Source: Terriglobia bacterium
GTDB taxonomy: Bacteria; Acidobacteriota; Terriglobia; Bryobacterales; UBA6623
Assembly (NCBI GenBank): GCA_009841225.1
Contig: VXMF01000011.1
Span: 186,001-250,000 of the forward strand
DNA length: 64,000 nucleotides
Direction: 5' to 3'
Shown piece after piece: positions 1 to 10,390 of this stretch; position 1 is the stretch's first letter, and the number at the start of each line of letters is the position of its first letter. A program made the translations under genes and the position numbers. Under the pieces are notes generated by a model. That model was not told the origin of the DNA, did no database searches, and was given only the letters and a program-made list of their open reading frames with translations.

Positions 1-43
1 AGGCGTGGGTCGACCAACAGCGGTTCCTGGCTGGGGAGGCAGC

Positions 44-2122
44 GTGAGCGACCTACTGCTCGAAGTCGGCACCGAGGAGATCCCTGCTCGCTTGGTGCCG
101 GGGGCGATGCGGGACTTGGAGAAGCGCTTCAGGTCGGCCCTGCGCGAGCTCGACCTCGAGTGCGGCGGGCAAATCTCGGTCGATGCCACGCCGCGCCGCT
201 TGGCGCTGGTTGCGGAGGGCCTGCCCGACCGGCAGCGAGACCGGAGCGAGACGCTAACCGGACCGTCGAAGCAGATAGCCTTCGATGCCGATGGCAATCC
301 CACGCGCGCGGCGGTGGGATTCGCGCGCAAGGCGGGCGTTGCGGTCGAGGAGCTTGAGCTTGGGGACGATGGCAAGCTCGCACTGCAGCGCACCATCGCC
401 GGCCAGCGAACGCACGACCTGCTGGCTCGCGTGCTGCCGGACATGGTGCTGGGCGTGCGCTTTCCACGCAGCATGCACTGGATGGGCAAGGGCAGCCCTC
501 GATTTATCCGGCCGATCCGCTGGCTAGTGGCGCTGCTCGATGGCAATGTCGTGCCCGTTGAGCTCGCCGGGGTGCGGTCCGGCAATATCACTTGGGGGCA
601 CCGGCGGCTCGGCGCCGGGCCGATCACCGTCAACTCGGCCGAAGAGTATCGGTCCGGCTTGCGCGCCAATGCCGTGCTGCTTTCCGCCGAGAGCAGAGCG
701 TCGAAGATCGTCGCCGACGCCGAGGCTCTTTTGCCAGCTGGCTGCAAACTGCGGCGCAACGAACGATTGCTACAGACATTGGTATTCGAGACGGAGCATC
801 CGACGGCGATCTTAGGGAGCTTTGACGAGAGCTATCTCGACCTTCCCGAGGAGGTGCTCGAGACGGTCATGCTCGTGCATCAGAAGTATTTCGCCGTTGA
901 GGACAGCTCAGGGGCGATGGCGAATCGTTTCGTAGCCATCGCGAACTCTGGCAGCGACGCCGATGGCGTGATTCGCAGGGGTCACGAGCGCGTCTTGCGG
1001 GCCAGATTCAACGACGCCCGCTTCTTCTGGGAGTTCGACCAGCGAAGCACCCTGTCGGACCGTCTTGAAGAACTGAAGGCGGTCACGTTCCAAGCCTCGC
1101 TGGGCAGTTACTGGTCCAAGACCGAGAGCAACCTTGAAGCGGTCGCGCACCTGAACGAAGCTCTCTCCGTGGACGCAAGCGATGCGACGAGCGCTCTCCG
1201 CGCCGTTCGTCTGGCAAAGACTGACCTGACGACCGAGATGGTGGGAGAGTTCCCCGAACTCCAAGGCAAGATCGGAGGCCTGTACGCGGTCGCGCAGGGA
1301 GAGTCGCCAGAGGTGGCGGACGCGATTTACGATCACTATCTGCCTGCGGGCAGTTCCGATCCCATTCCTAGGTCGCTGGTTGGCCGGGTGGTATCTCTGG
1401 CGGACAAGCTGGCGACCCTTGGAGGCATGTTTCGGATTGGTCTCATGCCTACGGGATCGAGGGATCCTCTCGCGCTGCGGCGGGCGGCCTTCGGCGTGAT
1501 CCGCATTGTGGTCGAAACTTCGCTGGCGGTCTCGCTGGATCGGTTGGTAGAGATCGCCTCCGCCGGCGAGAACGCGCCGAAGCTGCGCGACTTCTTCTTG
1601 GATCGTCTGCGTTTCTGGTTGCAGGACGTTGACGGCCACGCTGCGGATTCGGTGCAGGCTGTCTTGGCTGCTTCCGACACGGTGCCCGTCGACGTTCTGG
1701 CACGAGCGCGAGCCTTGGCCGAAGTGCGCCACACTCCCGACCTCGAGGCTCTGGCCGTGAGTTTCAAGCGGATCCGCAACATCTTGGAGCAGTCCGGAAC
1801 GGCAGGGTCGCTGGACGGCGCGAAGCTCGACCTAGCCCTGCTGGAGGGCGGGGCCGAGATGGACCTGCACGCCTCGCTCCAGCCTGTTGCGGCAAAGATT
1901 GCCGAGTGCAACGCCGAGCGCGACTACGGAACGTCGCTGCGAGCGATCGCGACTCTCCGGCCTGCCTTGGACCGCTATTTCGACGATGTGCTCGTGATGG
2001 CCGAGGACGAGGCTGTACGCCGCAATCGCTTGGTGTTCTTGGCGAGCATGCTGAGGGCTCTGTCCACCATTGCTGACTTCTCGCTGATCGACGCGGGGCC
2101 AGCTGCCGCCCAGAGCAGCTAG
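44..2122 (+). CDS. glyS: Glycyl-tRNA synthetase beta subunit
   Basis: Beta chain of the heterotetrameric (alpha2beta2) glycyl-tRNA synthetase, which charges tRNA-Gly in the cytosol; the alpha chain glyQ should lie just upstream, outside the window. The protein opens with LLLEVGTEEIPAR, the hallmark of this family, and the product of 692 residues matches the usual beta-subunit length. The middle is HD-like and the C-terminus is the DALR-type tRNA-binding region. I chose GTG at 44 over GTG at 5 because GGGGAGG at 33-39 is a good ribosome-binding site for it and because the conserved block begins four residues later. A coupled start after glyQ is likely. Confidence 0.96.
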   Translation: MSDLLLEVGTEEIPARLVPGAMRDLEKRFRSALRELDLECGGQISVDATPRRLALVAEGLPDRQRDRSETLTGPSKQIAFDADGNPTRAAVGFARKAGVAVEELELGDDGKLALQRTIAGQRTHDLLARVLPDMVLGVRFPRSMHWMGKGSPRFIRPIRWLVALLDGNVVPVELAGVRSGNITWGHRRLGAGPITVNSAEEYRSGLRANAVLLSAESRASKIVADAEALLPAGCKLRRNERLLQTLVFETEHPTAILGSFDESYLDLPEEVLETVMLVHQKYFAVEDSSGAMANRFVAIANSGSDADGVIRRGHERVLRARFNDARFFWEFDQRSTLSDRLEELKAVTFQASLGSYWSKTESNLEAVAHLNEALSVDASDATSALRAVRLAKTDLTTEMVGEFPELQGKIGGLYAVAQGESPEVADAIYDHYLPAGSSDPIPRSLVGRVVSLADKLATLGGMFRIGLMPTGSRDPLALRRAAFGVIRIVVETSLAVSLDRLVEIASAGENAPKLRDFFLDRLRFWLQDVDGHAADSVQAVLAASDTVPVDVLARARALAEVRHTPDLEALAVSFKRIRNILEQSGTAGSLDGAKLDLALLEGGAEMDLHASLQPVAAKIAECNAERDYGTSLRAIATLRPALDRYFDDVLVMAEDEAVRRNRLVFLASMLRALSTIADFSLIDAGPAAAQSS

Positions 2123-2248
2123 CTAGGCCTATAGCCTGAACTTCACGTAGTCTCGAAAGGTTCCAATCGGCCGTAAGCACTTTCCTTCATTGAATTCCGA
2201 AGCCCCCAGAGGCTCGCTAGGGCACATTCTTGTTTCCGGCTAAGCGCC

Positions 2249-2435
2249 GTGGCCTTCTACGTCGAGTCCATCCCCAATCGCAACAGCCCCCCGGCCGTGC
2301 TGCTCCGCCAAGCCTAGCGCGAGGGCAAGCGCATCGGGCTCAAGACCATCGCCAACCCTCCCGCTTCCGCCCGAGTCCATCCGCGGGATCCGCACCGTCC
2401 TGCACGGCGGCGTCGCCGTCCGAATCGCGCCTGAC
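2249..2435 (+). pseudogene. IS1634-type transposase N-terminal remnant
   Basis: From GTG 2249 the frame reads FYVESIPNRNSPPAVLLRQA, then a TAG stop, then REGKRIGLKTIANP. After a one-base shift in the CCTCCC run it continues as LPLPPESIRGIRTVLHGGVAV. This order (YVExIPNRxSPPAxLLR, REGxxxxxxTxANL, LPPExIxxLRxxLxGG) is the conserved amino end of IS1634/IS4-group transposases as I know them. The piece carries an internal stop and a frameshift and lacks the catalytic core, so it is a dead fragment. No terminal inverted repeats were recognised. The rest of the 2123-2510 interval holds no gene. Confidence 0.72.
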
Positions 2436-2497
2436 GGCGCAGATAGACGATCGCGACCACGCACAAGACTTGTCTTTCCCGCCAATCGCCCCGCTGA

Positions 2498-2503
2498 TAT
2501 ACT
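2498..2503 (+). promoter_or_regulatory. Candidate -10 element for the DUF3604 gene, near-leaderless
   Basis: TATACT ends 7 nt before the ATG at 2511. With the usual 6-8 nt to the transcription start the mRNA would begin at or next to the start codon. No Shine-Dalgarno sequence is visible, and the -35 position holds only a weak CTTTCC. Confidence 0.35.
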
Positions 2504-2510
2504 CGGCGCG

Positions 2511-5441
2511 ATGTTGCGCTGCTGCCTTAGGCGCCTTGCCTCGATGTTCTTTGCCGGATCCTGCTTTTTGGCAGCGGCACCATTCGACGATCCATCGCTT
2601 GTGACGCTCCGCATCGAGCTCGGAATCGGTGACGAGGCACCGGCGACCGTCTCCCAGACGCCGGGAGCCAGATGGTTCCCGCCGGCGGAGACTTCCGCCG
2701 CAGGCCTCTGGCATGGTCGGGTCTCAGCAATCGGGGGCACGGTCGAGTCGCTGACGAGCCTGCGCCCCCGCCCTTCGGACGTGATCAGACCCGACTCGTG
2801 GGAACTGGAGTCATGGCAGGGGCCCAGCTTCGGGCATCCTCCCGAGAAGCCGCAGCCCGTCACTGGCACGCCCCTGAATGTCTTCAATCCGGGCTTGTTG
2901 CTCCGAGTCCGGACCGGTGGTGGGACACGCTTGGACTTTGAGACCGAGCAGGGCGATTTCAGCTTCCCCGTAGCCCGCTTAGGGCCGGGTGGGATGCTGC
3001 AGTTCTTGGACAGCCGTGTCGCTGTTGGGACTGCGGTAACTTCCGAGCGGATCACGGACGAGCGATACCAGAACGACTTCGCAGCGGTGGCAACAGGGCC
3101 GGACGGCCAATTCTGGGTCGCTTGGGTTGGCTACCGCGACTCTGCCAACGATGTATTCCTGCGCCGCTACGACGGTAACCGCTGGGAGGCCGCGCAGGTC
3201 GTTACGGAGAGGCCGGGTGATGTGTTCTTGGCGAAGGTCGCCCGTGATGGCTTCGGCAGGGTCTGGGTCGTCTGGTCCGATCAGGTCGAAGGCAACCGCG
3301 ACCTGTATGCCCGCAGCCTCGACACCGCAAGCGGCGATTGGTCTCCCGTCGAGCGCCTGACGGCAGCTCCGCAGCCGGACCTCTATCACAGCGTCACCAC
3401 CGACGCGCTCGGCCGTGTCTGGGTCGTATGGCAGGGATTCCGGGACGGCCGTTCGCAGATCCTCGCCCGCTTTCGCGGTAGGGACTCGTGGTCCGACCCG
3501 GAAACGGTGTCCACGTCAAGCTCTAATGACTGGGAGCCCGCGATCGCCGCCGACAGCACCGGCGCGGTCCATGTCGCATGGGACACGTACGACAAGGGCA
3601 ATTACGACATCCTGACCCGCCGATTTGCAGGAGGGTCCTGGGGACCGGTTGTTCCGCTTGCGGACACGCCGAAGTTCGAGGCCCACGTCAGCCTAGCGGT
3701 CGACGGGCAGGACCGCCTGTGGGCCGCATGGTCGGAGAGCGGCACCCAATGGGGCAAGGACGATGGGTTCGGGCTCGAGTCGGAGGGTACGCGCCTGTAC
3801 GCCTGGCGGTCCATCGGGGTCGCCGTCCGCGATGGTGGCCGATGGCTTGAGCCTGACGTACCGCTCCTCGATGCGCTCCCGCCCGGCCTGGCTCAGGACC
3901 GCAACGACTCGCCCGTGGTCCAGATCGACGGCAACGGAGGGGCGTGGATCTTCTTCCGTCACCGCACGCCTAGGGTCTTGGACACCATTTCCGACCATTG
4001 GAGCTACTACGCGACTTGGGAGATGTGGGGCGTTCCGTACTCCGGGGGCCGCTGGGGCCGGCCGGTGTACTTCCCGAACAGCGCGGGCCGGCTCGATGTG
4101 CGAAGCGGTTTCGCAGTGGCGAGCGACGGCGGCATTGTGGCAGCGTGGCCCACGGACGGGCGCGACTACGACCACATGATTGCCGAGCAGTCCGATGTCT
4201 ACGTCGGCAAGCTGTCGCCGGTTCAGGGCGCGGGCCGGTCAGGCCTCCAGCCGCGCCGGCAGCCGGAAATCTCCGTCTATCCGATCCACCCAAACGAAGA
4301 GCGGGACTTGGAGACGATCAGGAGCTATCGCATCCGCTCCGGCGGCACGACCTATGCCATCTACCGCGGGGACACTCACCGCCACACGGAATTCTCGATG
4401 GACGGCATCAACGACGGATCTCTGCTGCAGGCGTACCGTTATGCGCTTGACGCGGCCGGTCTCGACTTCTATGCAAACTCGGAGCACAACTTCCTTGGCG
4501 GCCCTGACGACGAGTACCACGACTTCCTGCTGCAGCAAATGGCGGACAACTTCCACCTGCCGGGGAAGTTTGTCCCGTTGTTCGCGTACGAGCGCTCCGT
4601 GACCTTTCCGAACGGCCACCGCAACATCCTGTTCGCCAAGCGCGGCGTGAGGCCGCTCCGCGTGTCCCGCCAAGAGTTCGGTGGGGGATTCCCGTTCTCG
4701 AGCGATTCCGTTACGGATCGCTACGCAAATCCGGAGCCAGTCGACACGAAGGATCTCTACGCCTACCTGAAGGAGAACGACGGCATCAGCATTCCCCACA
4801 CATCGTCCTCCACGAGGATGGGGACGGACTGGCGCGACAATGATCCGGACGTGGAGCCTCTAGTCGAGATCTACCAGGGAGATCGGTACTCCGCAGAGTA
4901 CGAGGGGGCCCCGCGAGGCGCGATCAGCGGCAACCCCAGCTCGGCACCAGGCGGGTTCCAGCCGGATGGCGTAGTGTGGAACGCTTGGGCCAAGGGCTAC
5001 AAGCTGGGCGTGCAGGCGGCGTCGGATCACGTCTCGACGCACATTTCCTTCGCGTGCACGATCTCCGAGGACGGCAGCCGTGCGGGCCTGCTCGAGGCCA
5101 TGCGGAAACGCCACTCCTATGGGGCAACGGACAACATCGTCCTCGACTACAGGATGCGAGCAGGTGGCAGGGAATTCCTGCAAGGCGACATCGCGAGCGT
5201 CAGCGGAGCATTCCGCCTATGGATCCACGTGATCGGAACCGAGCCGATCCGCCAGATCGACATCATCAGGAACCAAGAATTCGTCCACAACCGCCAGAAT
5301 CTCGGCCGGGAGGTCTCCCTTGAGTTCACCGACAACAGTCCAGGCGACGGTGAGAACTACTATTACGTGCGCATCCAGCAAGCAGACGGACAGCTGGCCT
5401 GGTCCTCGCCCATCTGGATCACGAGTGGCTCCGGCAGTTAG
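2511..5441 (+). CDS. Exported DUF3604 protein with N-terminal beta-propeller
   Basis: 976 residues with an N-terminal signal peptide (hydrophobic stretch about 9-24). Residues about 170-560 contain repeated blades of the form xWVxWxxxRDGxxxIxAR (for example VWVVWSDQ, VWVVWQGF, VHVAWDTY, LWAAWSES), which predicts a sialidase- or WD-like propeller. From about residue 610 the DUF3604 domain starts with YRGDTHRHTEFSMDG and includes SEHN and a later IPHTSS block. These histidines and acids recall PHP/amidohydrolase metal sites, so a metal-dependent hydrolase is plausible, but the substrate is unknown. The gene stands alone behind a near-leaderless promoter. Acidobacteria and other carbohydrate degraders often encode DUF3604 with sulfatases. 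Confidence 0.85.
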   Translation: MLRCCLRRLASMFFAGSCFLAAAPFDDPSLVTLRIELGIGDEAPATVSQTPGARWFPPAETSAAGLWHGRVSAIGGTVESLTSLRPRPSDVIRPDSWELESWQGPSFGHPPEKPQPVTGTPLNVFNPGLLLRVRTGGGTRLDFETEQGDFSFPVARLGPGGMLQFLDSRVAVGTAVTSERITDERYQNDFAAVATGPDGQFWVAWVGYRDSANDVFLRRYDGNRWEAAQVVTERPGDVFLAKVARDGFGRVWVVWSDQVEGNRDLYARSLDTASGDWSPVERLTAAPQPDLYHSVTTDALGRVWVVWQGFRDGRSQILARFRGRDSWSDPETVSTSSSNDWEPAIAADSTGAVHVAWDTYDKGNYDILTRRFAGGSWGPVVPLADTPKFEAHVSLAVDGQDRLWAAWSESGTQWGKDDGFGLESEGTRLYAWRSIGVAVRDGGRWLEPDVPLLDALPPGLAQDRNDSPVVQIDGNGGAWIFFRHRTPRVLDTISDHWSYYATWEMWGVPYSGGRWGRPVYFPNSAGRLDVRSGFAVASDGGIVAAWPTDGRDYDHMIAEQSDVYVGKLSPVQGAGRSGLQPRRQPEISVYPIHPNEERDLETIRSYRIRSGGTTYAIYRGDTHRHTEFSMDGINDGSLLQAYRYALDAAGLDFYANSEHNFLGGPDDEYHDFLLQQMADNFHLPGKFVPLFAYERSVTFPNGHRNILFAKRGVRPLRVSRQEFGGGFPFSSDSVTDRYANPEPVDTKDLYAYLKENDGISIPHTSSSTRMGTDWRDNDPDVEPLVEIYQGDRYSAEYEGAPRGAISGNPSSAPGGFQPDGVVWNAWAKGYKLGVQAASDHVSTHISFACTISEDGSRAGLLEAMRKRHSYGATDNIVLDYRMRAGGREFLQGDIASVSGAFRLWIHVIGTEPIRQIDIIRNQEFVHNRQNLGREVSLEFTDNSPGDGENYYYVRIQQADGQLAWSSPIWITSGSGS

Positions 5442-5578
5442 TCAGGGGTGCTCTATATCCAGACCGGACGCGTGGGCCAAGCGCTTGGCGTTCTTGGAAG
5501 CGGCGGAAACCGACCAGACTCGACTGGGCCGCAGCTGATTCTGGCAGAGGCAATTGGCTTGTGCTTGCCGGACGAAGT

Positions 5579-6511
5579 TCAAGATAGCCCGCTGCGTCTC
5601 GGGATGTACTGCCGCAGGAAGCCGGCGCTCTGTCGCAGTGACAGCTTGCGGTCTTCCAAGGAACCCTCGTAAGCGCGATCCTCCACCTCCACGCAAACCG
5701 GGCCGTCGTAGCCAGTCGAAGTCAGGACGGAGAAGAATCGACCCCAGTCGACGTCGCCCAGCCCGGGCAGCTTGGGCGTGTGGAACTGGAGAGGATACGC
5801 CAGGATGCCGACGTCGTCGAGCAGCTTCTGGTCCACACGCACGTCCTTGGCGTGAACGTGGAAGATGCGGTCGCTGAAGTCGCGCAATGGGGCGATGGCG
5901 TCCATCTGCATCCAAGTCGGATGCGAAGGATCGTAGTTGAGTCCGAACGAGGGGCTGGGGATGTCCTCGAACATGCGCCGCCAGATGGCGGGCGAGCAGG
6001 CAAGATTCTTGCCCCCCGGCCATTCGTCGCGAGTGAAGATCATCGGGCAGTTCTCGATTCCGACGCGAACTTGGTGTTCCTCGGCGTAGGCGATCAGGGG
6101 ACGCCAGACATCGAGGAGCCGGGGCCAGTTCTGCTCCACGGACTGGGTCCAGTCGCGGCCCACGAAGGTGTTGACGGTCGACAGTCCGAGCGCTCGGGCG
6201 GCTCGGATCACCGAGCGGATGTGCTCTTGCGCGACTCGCGCCTCTTCATTCTCCGGCGCGAGCGGGTTGGGATAGTAGCCGAGGCCGCTGATCTGGATGC
6301 CGTGGCGCTCAAGCGTTGCATGGATCTGGTCAATGCCAGCATCGTCCAACGTCGCGGTGTCGATGTGGGTGACGCCGGCATAGCGGCGCTCCGCCTTGCC
6401 TGGCGGCCAGCACATCACTTCGATGCAGTCATAGCCCTCGGCCGCACCGATCCGGCAAACCTCGTCGAACGAGAGCTCGGGCAGGATCGCGCTCACGAAT
6501 CCAAGTTGCAT
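5579..6511 (-). CDS. Sugar phosphate isomerase/epimerase family TIM barrel
   Basis: 310 residues of the xylose-isomerase-like TIM-barrel superfamily (AP endonuclease 2 fold, PF01261). Motifs visible include a C-terminal metal-site cluster: [20 protein letters not shown] and [11 protein letters not shown]. These supply the Glu/Asp/His ligands typical of divalent-metal sugar isomerases. Unlike four relatives elsewhere in the window it has no signal peptide, so it is probably cytosolic. It is monocistronic and convergent with the DUF3604 gene. The specific substrate cannot be told from sequence; inositol, hydroxypyruvate or a keto-sugar are possibilities. The start at 6511 has no strong ribosome-binding site. 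Confidence 0.85.
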   Translation of the reverse strand: MQLGFVSAILPELSFDEVCRIGAAEGYDCIEVMCWPPGKAERRYAGVTHIDTATLDDAGIDQIHATLERHGIQISGLGYYPNPLAPENEEARVAQEHIRSVIRAARALGLSTVNTFVGRDWTQSVEQNWPRLLDVWRPLIAYAEEHQVRVGIENCPMIFTRDEWPGGKNLACSPAIWRRMFEDIPSPSFGLNYDPSHPTWMQMDAIAPLRDFSDRIFHVHAKDVRVDQKLLDDVGILAYPLQFHTPKLPGLGDVDWGRFFSVLTSTGYDGPVCVEVEDRAYEGSLEDRKLSLRQSAGFLRQYIPRRSGLS

Positions 6512-7072
6512 ATCAGTTCACAGGGTAGCGCCCGCGCCATCGAGAGCCTCAGTGTCGGGTTCGGTCGGACTTCCACGCTGTGACAGGCGGGGCGTAGTGC
6601 TTGCTAAGCTCATAGCCAATTCGCTGCCAAGGCTGTGGTCTACGGGGACGATTCTTGGTATTCGGCACTCCGCCTCGAAACAGCTTGCGAGAGAAGTCTA
6701 ATGTCAAGAGCGCGAGGCTTCCCTAACGCCTCAGTTCCTACGGCGATCAGGTGATCAAGATCCAGCGTCACCTTGAAATCAGGCCGTTCAGTAATATCGG
6801 CGGGCGGAGTCTAAGAGTTGACAGCAGCGAAGGGCGGGAATAGCGCTGGCACCATCGAGGCTCCAAGGCACTCCGGCTCGCTCGCATCTTGAACCGATGG
6901 AAGACACGCAAACAGCCCCCGATTGCGCCCAACGGCTTGCTTGTTGGGGTCGCCTGATCATCTCGCCCGCCTGCCGCGGATTGCCGTCGGCCCACGCAAA
7001 TGACATCGAAGGTGCCCGGATGGACGCGCGGGATTCTGGACTGCGGAACATGGAAGGTTCGGGCCCAACGCC
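6512..7072. other. Intergenic region without a supported gene
   Basis: 561 bases between divergent genes. One stop-free stretch on the minus strand (about 6655-6810) reads like protein (…DFKVTLDLDHLIAVGTEA…) but has no recognisable family, no good start and a stop on either side. It may be a gene relic or chance. No hairpin or promoter stood out. Confidence 0.4.
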
Positions 7073-10000
7073 ATGACCAGCCCCAACCTGGAGACGCCGA
7101 CGGGCATGGACGGATACCTTCGCGCCGCCAGTCGGCGGTCGGTGCTGTGGGGCGGCCTGCTGGCCGCTGTCCTGTCTTCTGTTTCGTGCGGAAGCAGGTC
7201 ACCGATCGCAGATGGCCTGGAACGCCACGAACCGCTATCCCCGGCTGAGGCGCTTCAGGCGTTCCAGCTGGCGGAGGGCTTTCGTCTGGAGGTCGCGGCT
7301 TCGGAACCGAACGTGACGGACCCGATCGCGATGACCTTCGACGAGAACGGCAGGCTGTACGTAGCCGAGATGCGGGGCTACCCGTTCGATCCGCCACCGG
7401 GTGGAGAGCCCGCAGGGCGGATCCGGCTCCTGGATGATGCAGACGGAGATGGCGCATTCGAGATCGCCAGGGTGTTCGCTGACCGCCTGCACTGGCCGAG
7501 CGGAATCGCGTGCTTCAACGGGGGGATCTTCGTCAGCGCGGCGCCGGACATTGTGTACCTGAAGGACACCACGGGCGATGGCGTCGCGGACATCCGCCGG
7601 ACCGTCTTCACGGGCTTCGGCACTGACAAGTCTGAAGACATCGTGAACAACCTCAAGTGGGGGATGGATCACTGGATTTACGGCACCACCTCGTACAATG
7701 GCGGCACGGTGCGGCACGCCGAGCGCGCCGGGGACCGCGAACTTCCCCTGGGTTCAGAGGACTTCCGCTTCCATCCGGTCACCGAAGTGATCGAGGCTAG
7801 CGAGGGCACTCGGGGTGACTTCGGCAACGCCTTCGACGATTGGGGCAACCGATTCGGCTCGAACTCCGGCAGTCCGGTGATTCACGCGGTGTTCCCGCTT
7901 CGACACGTTGTCGAGGGCATGGAGCCGGCGCGACTGGCGACTCCGATCCTTGAGTCCGACCGGCTGGTGTTCCCAATTAGCGACGCCGAACCTTGGCGGG
8001 CCGCCCGCAAGACGTACTGGAGCCGCTGGGTGGATACCACCCACGAAATGAGAGCGCAGCGGTTCCCGCCACGGGAACTCGCCTTGCAGGGCCACTACAC
8101 GGGCGGGGCCGGGCTGGGAATCTACCGAGGTGCGGCGTATCCTGCCGAATTCCACGGCAACGCCTTCACCCCGGAGCCGGCAGGCAACCTGGTGCTGCGG
8201 ATGACCGTGGAGAGAGCGGGCGTTACCTTCCGTGCACGTCGCGCCACGGCCGGCAGGGAATTCTTGGCGTCGACCGATACCTGGTTCCGCCCGGTGAACT
8301 TCTCCAATGGCCCCGATGGCTGCCTGTACATGGTGGACATGTACCGAGAGGTCATCGAGGATCCGAGCGCAATCCCTGACGAAATCCTCGAGCACATCGA
8401 CTACTACACCGGTCAGCACATGGGTCGCATCTACCGCATTGCCCCAACCAGCCTTGAGCGGGGAGCGTTGCCGCAGCTCGGTGAAGCGTCGATCTTCGAG
8501 CTCGTAGGCCTGCTCGACCATGAAGATGGCTGGTGGAGGTCGACCGCCCACAGGTTGCTGTTCGAGCGGCAATCAGTCGAGGCAAGTGCAGCGCTCAGGG
8601 CCTCGCTTAGGCGGTCACAGTCCCCCCGGGGTCGGCTCCACGCATTGTGGTCGCTCGAGGGGCTCGGCCAGCTCGACGATGGGGCCCTCTTGGCCGCGCT
8701 CGCGGATCCCCACCCAGCCGTTCGCCAGAATGCAGTCCGCCTTTCCGAGACACGGCTTCTGGGCTCGTCCGCGTTGTCCGAAAGAGTCGCGTCACTGGCC
8801 GCGGACGAGGATCCGGCGGTTCGCTTTCAGGTTGCTCTTGCGGTTCCCGGAATGCAGCGTGGCGATGGATCAGTGCTCCTGGCTCGAATCCTGAGGGCCG
8901 ATCCGGGGGACGAGTGGATCCGTGCAGCCGTCCTCTCAGGGGCTCGGGAGAATCCCCTGGCACTGCTGGACCTCCTGCTCCAGGAAGATTCGTTCCTGGC
9001 AAACCCGGCTAGCCCGGCTGCCGTCAGGCAATTGGCGGACAACGTGGCGGTCAGGGAGTCGCCGGATGCCATGCGGGCCGTGTTGACCGCCACGAACAAG
9101 CCAAGCGGCGCCTACGGGAGGTGGATCCGCATGGCGGCTGCCGCCGGTATCGCATCCGGATTGGCGCGGACGGGGAGTTCGCTGCTCGCAATGCGAGACA
9201 GCGGCGAGAATCCAGAGCTCGGAGCTGCGATCGCCGAGGTGCTGGCAGAGGCTCCGGCTACCGCCGTAGACAAGGACAGGGGGAATCTGCCGGAGCGGAC
9301 TGAGGCGATCCGTCTGCTCTCCTGGGCTCCGCCGGAAGCGGCCCTCAGCGCCCTCGATGCGTTGCTGTCCCCGGACGAGCCGGCCGAGATCCAGCTGGCG
9401 GCCGTGCGCTCGCTCTCCGCCCACGGCGGGCCGGAGGTGGGGCAGATCCTTGTTCTCGCCTGGAGGACGTACAGTCCCGCCGTGCGCCGCGAGGCAGTCG
9501 AGGTGCTGTTCAGTCGCACTGAGCGGCTGCGGCCCTTCCTTGACGCGTTGGAAGCAGGCACCGTGGAGGTGGCCCATCTGGACCCGGCGCGAAGGGCGGC
9601 ATTGATGGATCATCCCCGGGAAGAGATTCGCGTGCGCGCGCGACAGATTCTCGCCCGCGCCGAAGTGGCCAGCCCGGAGGAGGTAATCCGGGAGTATCGC
9701 CCCGCCCTCGTGGCGGAAGGGGATGCGACTCGTGGCGAGGCGGTCTTCGAGCGAGAGTGCGCAACCTGCCATCGACTCGGGGGCAAGGGCCACGAGGTGG
9801 GCCCGGACCTGACCGAGAGGGCTTCCTCTCAACGAGAGGAACTCCTCGTTGACATCCTCGATCCGAACCGGTCTTTGCAGTCGAACTTCGTCAACTACAG
9901 GCTTGACACCGTGGATGGCAGCGTCGTCACGGGAATCCTAGCGCGCGAAACGCCTCAAAGCGTTACCCTGCGTCGCGGCGAAGGCATTGAGGATGTGGTC

Positions 10001-10129
10001 CCCCGATCAGACATCAACACCCTGACCTCCATGGGCCTTTCCCTGATGCCAGAGGGACTCGAGGACGAGATTGGACCGGCCGAGATGGCTGACCTGCTCA
10101 GTTTCGTGCAGTCCCAATCGCTTCGATGA
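7073..10129 (+). CDS. PVC-type heme-binding membrane-bound dehydrogenase with HEAT repeats and cytochrome c domain
   Basis: 1018 residues. The N-terminus carries an RR-containing signal (SRRSVLWGG, then a hydrophobic run and a Cys), so Tat or lipoprotein export is expected. Residues about 60-470 form the six-bladed 'Pirellula/Verrucomicrobium' dehydrogenase domain (TIGR02604-like; LRLLDDADGDG, FGSNSGSP, YMVDMYREVIEDP). The middle is alpha-helical HEAT-like repeats. The C-terminus is a TIGR02603-like heme domain with CATCH at residues 896-900 and GPDLTERASS following. These proteins are thought to oxidise sugars or similar compounds in the periplasm with electrons passed to the heme, but substrates are not established. 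An alternative start is ATG 7106. Monocistronic. Confidence 0.88.
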   Translation: MTSPNLETPTGMDGYLRAASRRSVLWGGLLAAVLSSVSCGSRSPIADGLERHEPLSPAEALQAFQLAEGFRLEVAASEPNVTDPIAMTFDENGRLYVAEMRGYPFDPPPGGEPAGRIRLLDDADGDGAFEIARVFADRLHWPSGIACFNGGIFVSAAPDIVYLKDTTGDGVADIRRTVFTGFGTDKSEDIVNNLKWGMDHWIYGTTSYNGGTVRHAERAGDRELPLGSEDFRFHPVTEVIEASEGTRGDFGNAFDDWGNRFGSNSGSPVIHAVFPLRHVVEGMEPARLATPILESDRLVFPISDAEPWRAARKTYWSRWVDTTHEMRAQRFPPRELALQGHYTGGAGLGIYRGAAYPAEFHGNAFTPEPAGNLVLRMTVERAGVTFRARRATAGREFLASTDTWFRPVNFSNGPDGCLYMVDMYREVIEDPSAIPDEILEHIDYYTGQHMGRIYRIAPTSLERGALPQLGEASIFELVGLLDHEDGWWRSTAHRLLFERQSVEASAALRASLRRSQSPRGRLHALWSLEGLGQLDDGALLAALADPHPAVRQNAVRLSETRLLGSSALSERVASLAADEDPAVRFQVALAVPGMQRGDGSVLLARILRADPGDEWIRAAVLSGARENPLALLDLLLQEDSFLANPASPAAVRQLADNVAVRESPDAMRAVLTATNKPSGAYGRWIRMAAAAGIASGLARTGSSLLAMRDSGENPELGAAIAEVLAEAPATAVDKDRGNLPERTEAIRLLSWAPPEAALSALDALLSPDEPAEIQLAAVRSLSAHGGPEVGQILVLAWRTYSPAVRREAVEVLFSRTERLRPFLDALEAGTVEVAHLDPARRAALMDHPREEIRVRARQILARAEVASPEEVIREYRPALVAEGDATRGEAVFERECATCHRLGGKGHEVGPDLTERASSQREELLVDILDPNRSLQSNFVNYRLDTVDGSVVTGILARETPQSVTLRRGEGIEDVVPRSDINTLTSMGLSLMPEGLEDEIGPAEMADLLSFVQSQSLR

Positions 10130-10390
10130 AGTCAAATTACTCTCCTTCCCCAAGCGGCACCGCGTCAGCGGGGCCGACCGGAGCGTTTCTCTCCCGCAGC
10201 CCGTCGCGACTCGACCGCCCGGTCAACCGTCCTCCGAGCGTTGGCTGGAGTTTTCGGCTTGTCACGCCCCCAGCGGACGGCCCACTGAGAACGGGGGTAC
10301 CTGCATCTAACACCCTCCGATATCGCTAACGTCGCGGAGCCCTGTCCCGAGCTAGGGACGGTCCTAGGCAACGCGACCCTGCAAACACAG

